DNA from: Cladobotryum mycophilum
Lineage: Eukaryota > Ascomycota > Sordariomycetes > Hypocreales > Hypocreaceae
Length of the DNA stretch: 64,000 nucleotides
Reading direction: 5' to 3'
Assembly: GCA_036429605.1 (NCBI GenBank)
Contig: CM071591.1
Span: forward strand, 4,340,001 to 4,404,000
A model generated the notes under the pieces. The model saw nothing but the letters and a program-made list of their open reading frames with translations, was not told the origin of the DNA and did not search any database. Positions 36,001 to 48,111 of the stretch are shown here, in pieces (position 1 is the stretch's first letter; each line of letters opens with the position of its first letter). Both the position numbers and the translations under genes were made by a program.

Positions 36001-38560
36001 CGTTGGGGGGTACGCGCGCGGGGACGACGTAGGTGGAATAGGGAAAAGCTTGAGTTTCTCATCAATGTCATCATACTGCGCACCGGCATCACTGTAAGAA
36101 ACAGTTGAGGCGGGTCGGGACAGGTCTTCCTCTTCTATGCTACGCCATGAGGTGGAAGCGCGGAAATCAGGATTCTGAACGACAGACTCCATTGATCTCG
36201 GGCGCCTAGCCACTTCGGCAACACTCAGGAGAGAGGCCCGTGAGCTTCGAGTAGCAAGTCTATCCGTAGCAAACTCTACGGGCTCTGTCATCATTCCGCT
36301 GTCCACCATGATCAACTTGGGCATTTCTGGTAGAGGGGGCGGTGGTGATAATGCACGACGTGTAGAGCCAGGGGTCATGGAGCGCGCGCTTCTTCTTCCA
36401 GGAGTGTAGACGATGGAATCATCGTCACTGCCAAAGTCTTGCAGCTCAGCAAAGAGGCTCTGGCCAGTCTGCGCGGTAGCTGTACCGCGGCTGACAAAGC
36501 TGGCAGCAGGACTGCTCTGGTAGGGCTCTTCGCTGGCTTGACGAGATCGCGAGTAGGCTCCTCTGTTGGAGCGGTATCTCTTGTGCGAAGCGGCAGCCGA
36601 TGGGGTCCTGAGCTGGGGATGATATGCGTCCTCGTCTGTGTCTGTTGATGTGGATGCCGTGCTATCAATAGAATTTCTGTAGCCGTGCCTGGCGAATCCA
36701 GAAGACAAACTGGGGGCCTTCATGCCGCCGAAGCCTCTGCTGGGTCTTCCATCCGTCTCAGTTGCAACGCCATCGGTATCCGAATACCCTTCGTTTCCAG
36801 TCTGGAAACCCTCCGTCTCGGTGGTCCGCTCATGAGCTGTTTCGAAAGCTGACTCACTGGCCTCGTTGGCGGTCTCGAAGTTATCGCCAGACTCAACGGA
36901 CGGGAGTATGTCGGGGCTCTCGGTACGGCGAGGGGGTACGCAAGACTGAATGACGAAGTACGAGGTACCATATCGTGCGTATCTTCCCATTCCGGATCAT
37001 CTGGCAGAATCTCCTGTCGACTAGAGCGGAAAGTACCCAACAGACGAGGCGGCTTCTTAATTGGCTCTTTGGGTTCAACCTTGCGGCCGCGACGCATCAT
37101 CGGAACTCCTCCACCGGCAGTCAAATCGTTTCTGGCCTTTTCTAAATCATCACGAAGATCCTGGATGATGCGCCTGAGTTCGAGCTTCTCCGTCTTTTCA
37201 CGATGGAGCTGACTTCGCTGACTCTGGATGGTTCGCTGGGCGTGCTGTAGGGAGGTCTTGATAGTCTCCGCCTCAAGCATGGAGTGACGAGGAGTGATTT
37301 TGACGGGAGAAGTGGGAGGAGAATGCTCCGGTGTGACGTTATCATCCTCCAACTCGAGATGGTCCAGACGGCCAGCCGAATCAGATTCCCGCTCTTGGCT
37401 CCTCACTCTCTGGGCAGAGATGAGCTTGGCAAACTCCTGATTTTGGGAAATCAAGTCGTCAATCTTGCGCTGCATAACGGCCCGCTCTCCCTCCACCATG
37501 GCTATGTTCCTCTTGGCGGTGCCGAGCTCAATATCATGGTGCTTGGTAGCAGTGGCATACTCCTCGGCAAGTTTTGTGTGGGAGAGCTTGACTTCGTCCA
37601 GTTCTTTTTGGGCAGCAGTTTTGCCAGTATTAGCTGCCTGCAGGGAGTGGTTCAGCTTCTTTTCCCGGTCAGAGGCGTCTCTCTGCTGAGATGCCACTTC
37701 TTGCAAACGAGTTTGGAGGTTCCAGTTTTCCTCTTTGTAGCGATGCTCGCTCTCGTCAAGGATCTTGAGACGTTGCTGAAAGGCCTCGGATTCGTGCTCG
37801 ACTCTTGACATGTCATTTCGGAGATCCTTGACTTGCTCATCTCGCTCACCGAGCAGTGCTTGCAAATTCCGGACCTGAGCAATCAACGAGGTACTAATTT
37901 CGGCGGCAAACTCAATGTCGTGAACCCGATTTGATGGCTGGTTTCGTATTTTTCGGTTGGGCACAGTGAGCTTGGTGGGCGAGCCAGTCGCTTGACTTTC
38001 GAATTTTGAGGGACTGACGGAACGCTGGAGCAAAATTTGATTAGCAACCTCGATGAGCACAACAAAAGACGGGGGTCTGCAAAGATGTGCCTCACCCTGC
38101 CGGACCTATCTGTCAAATACGGGGACGAGCGATCCGTCTCACCGCTGGGAACCCTCTGTTTGGGGAGGAAAACCCGAGCGGACTCCCGCGCCAGATCATT
38201 GTATTCTCTTTCGATTTCCACAAGCTTTTGTCGCAGTTCTGGATTCAGCTCGGCCTCTGTTTGCAGTTTGTCAACTTCCTGCAGCTGTTCAGCCAGCGCC
38301 TTACGCTGGCCTACCAAAGCGGTTCCCAGTTTTCCAGCTTCATCGAGTCGTCGGTCGGTCTCTGCAAGGTGGGCCTCCAAGGCGCGTTTTGCCTGTCGCG
38401 GGGAGGATCCAGGGCCGGCAGCAAACAGCTCGTGGTCAAAGTTGGAGAAGCGAAAATGAGAGGGGCCTGTCGAGGTGCTGGAGATGAAGGGGTCGATTGG
38501 ACTGTCGTCGTCCAAGGCGGAGAGATCCGGCCGGTCGGACGAGGCGGCAGAGGAAGCCAT
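33024..38560 (-). CDS. apsA: NUM1/ApsA-type cortical nuclear-migration protein (one frame break)
   Basis: A cortical anchor for dynein and microtubules, needed for nuclear migration; homologues are yeast Num1, Aspergillus ApsA and fission-yeast Mcp5. Exons in coding order are 38560-38096, 38024-33210 and 33148-33024. A coiled-coil N-terminus (about residues 50-430) is followed by an acidic region, about 1 kb of degenerate proline/glutamate repeats (about 34.96-35.99 kb) and a C-terminal PH domain (about 33.65-34.0 kb, GEYLWKYTRKTGRGELSEKR to WFNALSYLLLR) that binds plasma-membrane phosphoinositides. The end is VRACCDGKHDVGTL and then a histidine-rich tail. A five-G run on the plus strand (36932-36936) breaks the frame. 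Six would join LAYPPRRTESPD and give 1801 residues with all phases correct. The last intron is needed to reach the conserved KHDVGTL tail. Confidence 0.92.
34960..35990 (-). repeat. Degenerate 25-30-residue coding repeats in NUM1/apsA
   Basis: Roughly a dozen copies of a unit of the form PPxLSLSxILAEGLEPxxEPE run in tandem, alternating hydrophobic SLSxI, acidic AEGLEP and proline-rich spacers. Copies are clearly related but diverged. Yeast Num1 and Aspergillus ApsA also carry internal repeats, but of other sequence. Confidence 0.85.
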
Positions 38561-40233
38561 CCCGATGAAACAATTCGACAGAAGGGCCTGTCTAGAAACA
38601 CCGGGAGACCATGAAGGTTAGCGAATTCAGTTGCGCGACTACGGCAGCTGTGGGAAGCTGCAGCAGATGCGAAAGCGAATTTGAAGATGCTGAGACAGGG
38701 ATTGCGAACGATGGAGTTTTGGGGGGGGGAGAAGCTGGTGCTGGCGTTTTGGCGTTGGCGTAGAAATTGAAGTCACCAACCACCCCTTGTGTGTACTAGA
38801 TGGAAGCGCAACGCAACGCACACGGACAAGATAAACCTGCAGGGGGTTTCAGTTAAGCCGGTAGGCAAAGACAAAAACCAAGCCAAACCAAAACCGAGCC
38901 AAAAACACAGCGCGCGCAGGCCCTGCTGTCGCTACTGCTGCTGCTGCTGCTGTTGCTAACCGTCCGAAAACAGAACCTTTGGAACCTTGAGAAAATTGAG
39001 TGTGGAGAATTGAAGTGGGAAGAAGGAAAAAGAAAAGAAAAAAGGAGAAAAAGAAAAGAAGAAAGGGAAAGAAAGAAAAAGAGTAAGGGTAGTAAGAAAT
39101 GAATAAAGTTGTGTGAAGACACGCGGTTTTTAAAAGGGAACAACAAAAAAACAATAACAATAAAGTCTTTGAAGCAATCGCGTAGTTGGAGCAAAGAGTT
39201 TGAGGGGTGAAACGATCGATTGAGAGAGCGAGTGTGTGTGAAGAGTTGTTTTTAGGTTCCTTTTTTAGACTTGTTGCTTTTTTAGCTGCTTCAAGTCAAG
39301 GTCGTGGGAAGAGAAAGAGGGTGCAGTGCAGTGCAGTGCAGTCAGTGTGCGCCAGCCAGCCAGCCAGTCAAGGCTGTCGTACGTAGCGTTGGGTTGGGTT
39401 GGCTGAAATGGGATGGATGTTGATGCTTGCTGACACGGCTCCCTGACTTTGGGGGCTGGAGTTGGCCGTCGTTGTCGTCGTCGTTGTCGTGGGTAGTGGA
39501 TGGGTGGTGGATTGGATGGGTGGTGCACGCACGCACGCACGCACACACGCGACGGGCTGAGTAAGGTGAGCGATTGGAAGGTTCCCAATTATTATTCCAG
39601 GTTGTTGATCGTCACCAATTGGCGCTAACAGCGAATCGATTCGTCTCCCGCCTTTTTTTTCTTCTCTCTTCTACTATGACCTGGACGACGGACCCCGTTT
39701 CGTTGGTGTGCGTAGTACGTCGTGATGCGCTGTGCAACTCCAAAATGGTACAGATTGCAGTTGGGCAAGCGAAGCGATATCGCAAAACAAAAAAAGGACG
39801 GCGATGGTGGGGACTTGAGGAGGAGGAGGAGGATGAGGAGGGGGAGAAACCAATTGATTAAACGAGAGGACAGGAAAGACGCGTAAGGCAGCAGAGTTTC
39901 CAAATTACTTTTGTGGTGTTTGTTATTTATTTAAAAGGAGCGAATGGAGTGGGTTTGAAGCAGAGAGACTTTCGAAGGCGAGGAGGGATGAGAGCCGAGC
40001 AGCGCGGAAGACGTGGACTTGCTTGGACTCGAATTGTTTGCTCAGAGTAAAAGGGAAGAGGAAGGAAAGGAAGCCTTTGGGTTTTCTGCACCGATTGAGG
40101 AGAGGAGGCAATGAAGAAGCGAAAGCAAGGGGTCAAAATGGGCCCTGGGCTGGACTAGACCTTGAGCAATGGATACCCATACAACATCCATGGGCACTGC
40201 TGAAGCGCGTTTGAGTCTGGTCTGTACTATTAA

Positions 40234-40268
40234 GTGTGTGTGTGTGTGTGTCTCTCTCTCTCTCTCTA
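40234..40268. repeat. Compound (GT)n(CT)n microsatellite
   Basis: About eight GT units run directly into about ten CT units in the apsA upstream region. Confidence 0.85.
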
Positions 40269-43172
40269 CTACCTACGGCACTGACTTGAATGGATGGATC
40301 CCCCCATGGATACAAAAATATGGATATGGATGGATATGATATGGATACCTCGCAATGCATTGCATACGAAGCACGACTGGGGGTTTCCGTGGTGGAGCAT
40401 CCAGTTCAGGTGTAACGCAAGGAGACGGCGAAACGGGGAGGAGGATGCTGCAGGGCATGACATGGGTGGGCATGGCAAAAGCATGGCTGGGCTGGATTGT
40501 TTTAGGGCACTGACTGACTGACTGACTGCCGAGGATTATATCCATGGATTGAAAAATGACAACAACGTGTTTATGTTTCTATAGTGATTCACTTTTCAAT
40601 TCGTCTTGTTTCGTCATGTTGAATTCCAGTCTTTATGCCAGTGAAACGGGCCCTTGGATCCATTGCACACCCGACACCCATTCACTACTTACTGGGCTGT
40701 GGGATAACTAGCCCTGGACGTTCTAGGGCTTGGCCTTTCCACTACTCCAGCTAGATCGTCAGGGCACTTTCAAGGGGATGCTGGAGGCGGACGGGATTCA
40801 AGAAACCGCCCTGACCAATAGGATGGCGAGTTCTCACACCTGGCTTTCCCCTAAAGAACGCCAAGTGGGGAATTGACTCCTCAGACCCTTGGGGGGAAAA
40901 CGGTTTCAACTTTTTCCTTTCTTTCTTGTCTCTTTGGTGGTGACTCTATTTTCTCTCGTGATGTTGGCGATGGTGGGTTCAACAAAAACCAAGGTCGATG
41001 GATGTCGACCCAATCTAAAGTGACGCTGCAGCCATTATGCACATCGACGCAACTGATGCATTTCCGTCTCCATATGCCACGACCATCCGGGTATTTTTAC
41101 CCACCCGCAGCAGCAGGGCTACGAGGCAGACTGGGCTGGAATAAACGACCCAACAGTAATTCAGGTTTCAGGGTAGCATTAGAAAAGCCACCAAAGCGTT
41201 GACACGTAGATTGCGGCAGTGTCATCAAAACCCACTCCACTCCACCCCAACTCCTCCACCACCACCCTTGATGAGAATGGCCCTGCAAAATCTGAAAGGC
41301 GAATACTCCATAGTCGACAAACGACGACGACAACAACAACAACAACAACAACAAGATGACTTGAATTCCCTTGGCAAGATCCATAATTTTTTTCAGATTC
41401 AGAGTCATCATCATCATTGACGTGGCTACAAGGTTTCCCTTTTCAATTTCACTTGCCTCAAGACAGAACAACAAACATTGGACATCAACCACGGATGGAT
41501 CTCACAAAACTGTTCTTGCACCCAACAACGCTACGACTACTATCCACTCACCGACGTCACCATCCATTGCCACAACTCCTAGCTAGGGATAAAGAGATGA
41601 AGTTTAAATCGTTGCTGGGCGGACGTTGTTTATACTACTACTACTGCTGCTTTGACCTTTATTTCTTGTAACGGCAACGAACCTGTTTTTTTGTTGTTGT
41701 TCTCCTCTCGTCGTGTGCCACTCTGGCGGTGTGTTCTTTTAAACTTGCACGACACACCCGAGGGCAGCTAATGCAGGGGAAATGCAGGAAGCTCGTTGCA
41801 CACTGCGCTGCGCTGCAAGCATGCGCGCATGAGCCCTTTGATCGATTTTGGATCTGGTGATCTCGTGGGGAGGTTTCTCTCCCAGGTAAGTATTGATTCA
41901 AAACTCCAACGACAGAGGGCTCATGATGTTGCACGAAAGAGGAACCATGTGCTCCGTATTACATGACCAAACTTACGGGTTGCTGCCTTTTGCTCTCACT
42001 ACCCACCTAGTACAGTACTCCATACTCCATATGATTAACATGCTCACCCTTCCAACTCTCCCGTCCCGAGACGTGGCGTCCCCCTTCAGGTACCCGTTCC
42101 AAGGTTATGAGGTAAGCTGATTGGCTGACATGGCGCCTTGTCTTTATTCCCTTGAATGGGGGGCCGTGAAAAGTGAGGAATGCGACGTGGCCAGCGCGTT
42201 TTCTTTGGTTGTTGTCTTTTCTTTTCTTTCTTTTCTTCTTCTTGTTGCTGTACGGAGTAATAATAATGGTCTTTGAACGACGCGGCCGTTTGCGGTTATT
42301 GAAAAAAAAAAGAAGAAAAAAAAAAGAAACAAATGAAACGAACCGCCGCACGTCATTTGATGAACTTTGAAATGCACTCTTTATGACTACTCCGTACTAC
42401 TACTACTACTCCGTACATGATGTGCATCTTTGGGATCCATACGGGAAGCACGGAGTACTCCGGACAGAGAAGAGAGAGCAGAGCTTCCCTTTTCTGCTGA
42501 CCCCCATACTATTATTCCGCAGCTAATAAACAAGCGCAACGTACAAGTGCTTCTTGATCCATGCCCGCCCCCAGGCACAGGGCCACACGGAGGCCGGAGA
42601 TCGGGTCGCCGGCTGCCTAGTAGGTAATATAGTGAGTGAGTGATTGAGTGAGTGATTGAGTGAGGGAATGATGGGGCTCTAATTTACACAGACTGAGACT
42701 TGTGTTGATCGCTTTACTACTAGATACTGGGGGGTAGTCGACGTCTGTATAGAGTCCATGGATATCGTAAACGAGATACCTGTACACACACTTGAGTTGC
42801 CAATCAATGTCTTATCCTGCTCCATGGCCAATATCTTCTCAGTCCACTATTTCACAAGATAAGACAAGACAAGACAAGCGACTTTACATACATTGGATAG
42901 AACCACAAAATCAATCCCCCCATCCATCCGCGCCCCCCATTATTAACAAAAAGTCTCAATTAACTGTGCTTACGCGCAGTGAAATTAATCCGGGTAATTG
43001 GCCACTCTCGCCAAGAGAGTTCTTTTTTACTCCTTGGACATGACTATCGGCTTGCTTGCTTGCTCGCTCGCTCGCTCGTCTGAAATTTGTTGTTTTCTTT
43101 CTCTTTTCTTTCTTCTTTGTGCCCTTTTCTTAGGCCCATCAAATTATTATTATTATTATTTTTTTGTGGACA

Positions 43173-43195
43173 ATGCTGCTGCTGCTGCTGCTGCT
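43173..43195. repeat. (TGC)n microsatellite
   Basis: About seven to eight TGC units, preceded by an ATT array and a T run, in gene-free DNA. Confidence 0.85.
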
Positions 43196-44309
43196 TGTCG
43201 GGTGTTTTGTACCGCGCGCGCAAGATGGAGACTAGACTGAGTGTCTCACATACCAAAAAAAGAAAAGAAAAGAAAAGGGACAAAGACAAAGATTGATGCA
43301 AAAACTCTGAATGAAATCGCTCGAGCAAAAGAGAGTGAATCATCTATTTATTTATTTATTCGCCCTGCCTTGCTCAATTACCCTCCCTCTTGTCGGTCGC
43401 ACACATCTACGATACGTACATACCCTTGCCTTGTTGCACAATGAGATCCCATGCCCACAATCGAGCTGATTGTCTTTTCTCTCTCTCTCTCTCTCTTTGG
43501 CTTCCGACATTGGAGAGTTACAACTACTACAGCTACCGAGCCAGTCCCCCCATCGTAGTGATTTTTACAATCTTCTGTTTTATTTTATTTTATTTTGCTT
43601 AAAGACCAGCTTGAAATATCATGGGAGTGGCCAAGAATCGTGCTCGTAAACCACGGATTTCTCTGTCATCTTTCGTTCCGATGTGCCGCTCCCGAAGAGG
43701 TATAAAAGAGAGAAGAAGACAAGAAAAAGAAGAAAAAAGAAAGAAAAAAGACATGTGATCATGAAACGACCAAGGACGATAAAATGATGCAAAATATAGC
43801 TCCGGGCCAGCCATTCGCTTTCCAAGTTGCACGACATCCCCCAGAATCTGATAATCCACGATCCAGAGTAGTAGTAGTAGTAGTAGTAATCAAGTGCTTC
43901 TTCTATAGTCTCCAATCCGATTCACGAGCCCGTTTGTGCATGTCTTCCACTATTACAACCTACCATCTATATGTTGTCATCACTTGCATGCCAGAAGGAT
44001 CTTGAACTTGAACATTGGGTAGACCGTAGCCCGCATCCTGGCTGATCGCGTCGTCTTGCCGGAGTTGACCCGGTAGCTCCAGCCTCTATTGAGGCGACCT
44101 TGTAGTCTGATCCTCCTTGCTTCCCCCTGATTTCCAAAGGTGGTGTAGGAACAGAGTAGTAGCTTGGTTCTTTATTTCGGACGGGAGTGTGTTCTTGTCA
44201 TAGTTCCTGCGAATGTTTCAAGTATTTGAATCTATGTAGCATTTCTTCTCATTTCCTTCAAACCCTGCGAAATCCCCATACGCTAAGGAAGTATATGGAA
44301 AAAAAAATC

Positions 44310-44715
44310 ATGGCCTCCCCTTTACCCCATCACCGCCATCAGTTGTCCCTTGAGGGCGTAATAATCAATTTCTCGGACCAACCGTCGTTGACGGATGACC
44401 AAAGTACCCAGGCTGGAAGAAAATTCCATCTTATTGTTAACCACTTTCAAGCTATGAACCGCAACGGCAATGGCAGCAACCCGTATGACCGCCTTCTACT
44501 TATACGCTATACCTATGAGTATGCGCTCTCTAAACAGTCCAAAGACATGTTCCTACAGGCCTTCTTCCAATCCATGACGCTCTCGATGGATGGAGAAGAT
44601 GACCTTCACTTTGGAGATGGTGGAGTAGAGGAGAAACTACGTTCAACCTTGTTCAACTTTGCGGATTACTTGATGGATAATCTTTATTGCAATGAATGCT
44701 TCAGGTTGCCCCAAA
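44310..44715 (+). pseudogene. N-terminal fragment of a fungal HNH-endonuclease-domain protein
   Basis: From MASPLPHHRHQLSLEG to about FADYLMDNLYCN this frame resembles the N-terminal part common to a large fungal family that ends in an HNH nuclease domain (typical landmarks NPYDRLLLIRYTYEYA and DMFLQAFFQSM). The HNH domain itself is absent: homology stops and the frame runs into the 3' end of the opposing FunK1 relic. The start codon, the frame and about 135 residues remain, so this looks like a recent 3' truncation rather than an old relic. The family assignment is from memory of the N-terminal signature and needs a search. Confidence 0.6.
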
Positions 44716-44778
44716 TGCCCGATTATTGCTCTTGTATATATATAATCTATCGAAAACGGTCATTAATTCTATTAGTCT

Positions 44779-45961
44779 TTACATGCTCACTACGTCTGGG
44801 TCATTTCGAGCTTCTCCAAGAATATGCTTCATCGTGCCATAGAGTGCCGGATCCGGTGAGACCCACTTCGCCCCATTCGGAAAGACTTGCCTCCGCAAGC
44901 GATTAAGATGAGGGATGAGCGGTTGATAGTATGGTGTAAAATCCCTTCTTACTATACGCAGAAAGAAGTCGTCGCTGCCTATGGTGCCGAGTTTCGAGAC
45001 AGCCAAGTCCTCCTCATCTTCGTAATTCCAGCGATCGTATCTGGTTATGCCAACATTTCTGCCCTGTGCTCCATAGTGGACACATATCCAGAACAAAACC
45101 CAAAAGAACGATTCAAGATCATGCATGAACGAATGTTCCTCGCCAAGGAGTGCCCCGGTAGCCATGAAAGCTCTTGTGCCGGTTTTGCCCTTTGCACCAG
45201 AAGGTTTATCTCGCGCCTCCTTGATAGAAAGGTCGAGATCAATCAAGAATGAGCTCCAAGACGGATTATGTTCATCTTCATTGATCATGAGATTATTAAT
45301 TGAGATGTCCCTGTGGAGAAGGCCGGCCTTGTGCAAAGACTCGTGTCCTTCAATGCAACCCTCCAAGGCGGCAAGCAGAGCTCCTGCTTAAGGACTCTGT
45401 CAATATCCTTTCGGTATTCCGAGGAGTTGGCGAAGCTACTCGTATTGTAACGCCACGGCGTTTGAGGGAAGGAAGAGATTATCAATGAGGCAGGTGGAGT
45501 GGACGCGATGGCGAGAGTAGACGTAAGACGCCAGATTTCCGCATCATTCTGCTCCTCAGCGACTACTGCCTTCAGCAGGGGTACGGCGCGACCGGAATTG
45601 AAGCCGGAGGAGCTGGCGAAAACAACTAATAGCTGTAGATCGTCCCGGAGATTGCGCCGGCCTGTTGAGGAGGGGAGTTGGTCTGCGGCTGGAAGGTTCT
45701 GTAGTTGTGAAAAGAGAAGAAATGCAAGGGACCTAAGGTCTGTAAGCTGATGAGAAATGCATTCAAAGGAACGTCAGAATGGTAGAAGATGGAAGACGAA
45801 CCCTTGGTGGGAAGCTGGCTAACTGCGTCGACAGCACTTGGAATGGTTTCGCTGTTGCTGTTGCTGCCGCTATTAGTATATTTCCTGAGCAGGCCGCGAA
45901 AATGATCGAGTTCATTTCCAATAGGATTGGCTCCAATCATCTTCAAGGTGGATGAATCCAT
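44779..45961 (-). pseudogene. FunK1-type protein kinase relic lacking the kinase N-lobe
   Basis: FunK1 kinases are an expanded, fast-evolving fungal family of unknown targets. In coding direction the relic starts MDSSTLKMIGANPIGNELDH, has one plausible intron (about 45834-45762 removed) restoring LPTKDLRSLAFLLFSQLQ, and continues through SSFPQTPWRYNTSSF to DRVLKQEL. There the frame shifts (about 45385) and resumes at LAALEGCIEGHESLHKAGLL, including the catalytic-loop HRDISINN, the FLIDLDLSIK equivalent of DFG and the typical TGTRAFMA and HDLESFFWVLFW blocks. In complete members a long segment with the nucleotide-binding lobe separates DRVLKQEL from LAALEG. Here it is missing, so the gene is an internally deleted pseudogene and not just a sequencing frameshift. 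Confidence 0.75.
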
Positions 45962-46250
45962 GATGGATCCTATGACGAATGTGATGATGGTAATGGATGC
46001 CCGCGCAGCCAAGCAGCGATCCAGTAAATTAGATTAAGGCGCTAAAATGCGGATAACGATAACACCTGTGGGACGCGTTGAGTGGTGGAAGATACATGGA
46101 GAAAGACGACTTAAATGGATAAAAGGCTTGGTTGGTTCCTATATTTCCAAACGTTTCTCTGGTTTCCCCGAATTAGTAACTACTATAGTAAAAAGAAATT
46201 GAGCTCCTATTTTTATTTTTTATTTTTTTACATTTCATATCACACCGGCC

Positions 46251-47300
46251 CTACTCATCCTCTGGCTGGGCCACGTCTGGGTTCCACGATATCTTCCTCG
46301 AGTTTGCCCACTCGTCGATGGAGCTCCATTTCGCACACACCGACTGCGAATTGGTTTTTCCAACGGGAAGCGAACTATTATCCCCTTGATGCCAGCCAAA
46401 GGTGTACACGCCGGTATTGCCATGGCACATGATGGTTCGGCGAAGGGCATTTATGCAATGATCTGGAGAACATGATCAGCTAAATGGATACCACTTTTAT
46501 TTGAACAAGTCGAAAATGAGGGTGACGAACCAAGATGGCCATGCATATAATTGTCTTGAGCGTCGGTGATGTTGGGATAGTAATGATCCCGGTATAACCA
46601 GAATCTCAATTGCCGCTTTGATCAACCTGTTAGCTCTTCATTTTTCATTATTATCATCAGGGCAGCGATACCTACCAAGCAGTGAAGTTCGTGATACACT
46701 CCCAAGACGGCAATATATCCACCTTTTACCATCTTGACGGCATCTTGCATCGATTCGCCTGCTCTTTCCATCTCCTCGCGGCTCGCAATAAAGTATATGG
46801 CTAATAAGGAGGTCAATGAGGACGTAGTGCTATTATGGGGAGGGAGCGTTCGGATACCCACGTTCGATCAATTTGGTCCAGGCGGCGTCGGATTCGTCTG
46901 TGGGAGGGCCAACGTATGGATCTCCATCTGGGTATTCTGACGCTGGTGCTTTCGAAACCTCGTAGTCCACAAACTGTTGAGCGGGGGCTAAGAATGCTCA
47001 ATTAGCACTTGATGTGGAGCTAGGTATTCCATAAAGGGGGGGGGCTATATATCACTTACACCAAGTGCCTCCGCTCGTAGGTATGCAGGCTGACCTCGCA
47101 CGACTATGGCTGAATGCGAGGGCTATGGCTAAGCCGATGACCAAGACATGAAGTGTAGATATATAGAGTCGCCTCAAGGTGAAAGCCCCAGCCGCTGGAG
47201 TATCTCTCGAGTCTAAAAACACCGGCTCTTTAGTCTCAACATCGCGCATGAGCCGCGATGATTCCTCATCATCTGCGAAGCTGGATGCTCTCGACGTCAT
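46251..47300 (-). CDS. UstYa-family (DUF3328) oxidase-like protein
   Basis: UstYa-type proteins are membrane-anchored enzymes that modify or cyclise peptides, best known from ustiloxin and related fungal RiPP pathways, and also occur in some other metabolite clusters. Five exons (47300-47060, 46987-46862, 46800-46676, 46615-46531, 46462-46251) give 262 residues with all phases consistent. A transmembrane segment (LHVLVIGLAIALAFS) follows a short cytosolic tail. The two hallmark HxxHC motifs are present, HELHC in exon 3 and HLDHC across the exon 4/5 junction, with YPNITDAQDNYM between them. No frame break. The start MTSRAS was chosen; an upstream in-frame ATG (47330) adds ten residues. The nearest neighbour is the small secreted peptide gene at 48112, divergently oriented. 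Confidence 0.88.
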
Positions 47301-48111
47301 ATCGGGATGGATAGATAACAGTGTATGCACGTTCGCCCAAAAAGCGTTGCTAGTGTAGACAGTGAGGGTTCAAAAATGAGAAAGCAAAATGATCCTATAT
47401 ACGAAAAGGATAAAGAACTGCTGTTTTGGTAAGAAGGAAAAGTCCTTTGAGAAGAAAAGGGGGGAAGGGCACGTCGCAAATTCACGACTACAGGGCTGGT
47501 ACGCCTTGGATGAGGCGATGGCAGCAAGGCTCAGGGCATAGCCCGGCATTCTGCGTTATCTACGTGTACATAAATACGGTGGGCCAAAGGATTGGGATCC
47601 ATGATGAATCCGCCGGGAGCCGGTCGTAGCATTACGAGGGGTACATCGTGAGGTTTTATTATAGGTATCGAGGCTAGGCTGAAACCGCCTGCAGTCTGTT
47701 ACAACAAACATGCCGACCTCAACGCTACGCTGACATGTATGCATACCTACCTAGCACCTAGGTAAAGGCAGCGTCTGATAGGTCACTACTACTTGTAAGT
47801 TAGGCGCACCGAAGAGACTGGAAGGCCGGATGCATGGAAGCATCTATCCATGACTGGAGCCTTGAGATCGGCGGCACGTCATATTGGTGGTCTCCCTGTA
47901 GTCTCCTGACTCACTCTACTACATCTAACTTGGCGCCATAGGAATATTTATACCCCAACTCATCTGGCAATTTTTAAATACGAGTGCAGGAATAACGCAA
48001 AGAAAGAACCCATCTCACAGCATCCCCATACACATCCACATGTCTATCTATTCAAGGAAGCCATTCTTCATCTCATCTTTAACCTTCTTTCCCTCTCTCA
48101 CCAGTCTCAAA
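47301..48111. promoter_or_regulatory. Divergent region between UstYa and secreted peptide genes
   Basis: About 0.8 kb lies between the two start codons. A TATATA-like box stands at about 47393-47398 for the UstYa gene and a TATTTATA at about 47945-47952 for the peptide gene. Palindromic ACCTAGGTA words occur at about 47744-47765. No other gene is seen. Confidence 0.4.

Larger units (their letters stand above)
38561..44309. other. 5.7 kb gene-free, microsatellite-dense stretch
   Basis: I find no supportable coding region. Visible elements are a long purine/pyrimidine-biased tract at 39.0-39.13 kb (probably the apsA leader), GTGCA and CAGC repeats at 39322-39366, (ACGC)5 near 39525-39545, (GT)n(CT)n at about 40234-40268, (CAA)n near 41330-41354, TACTCCGTAC words at 42388-42416, (ATT)n and (TGC)7-8 at 43143-43195 and (TAG)8 near 43868-43889. 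Confidence 0.4.

Noticed and set aside
40873..41202. 109-codon plus-strand frame upstream of apsA
   Set aside because: No signal peptide, domain or intron context. Composition fits intergenic DNA.
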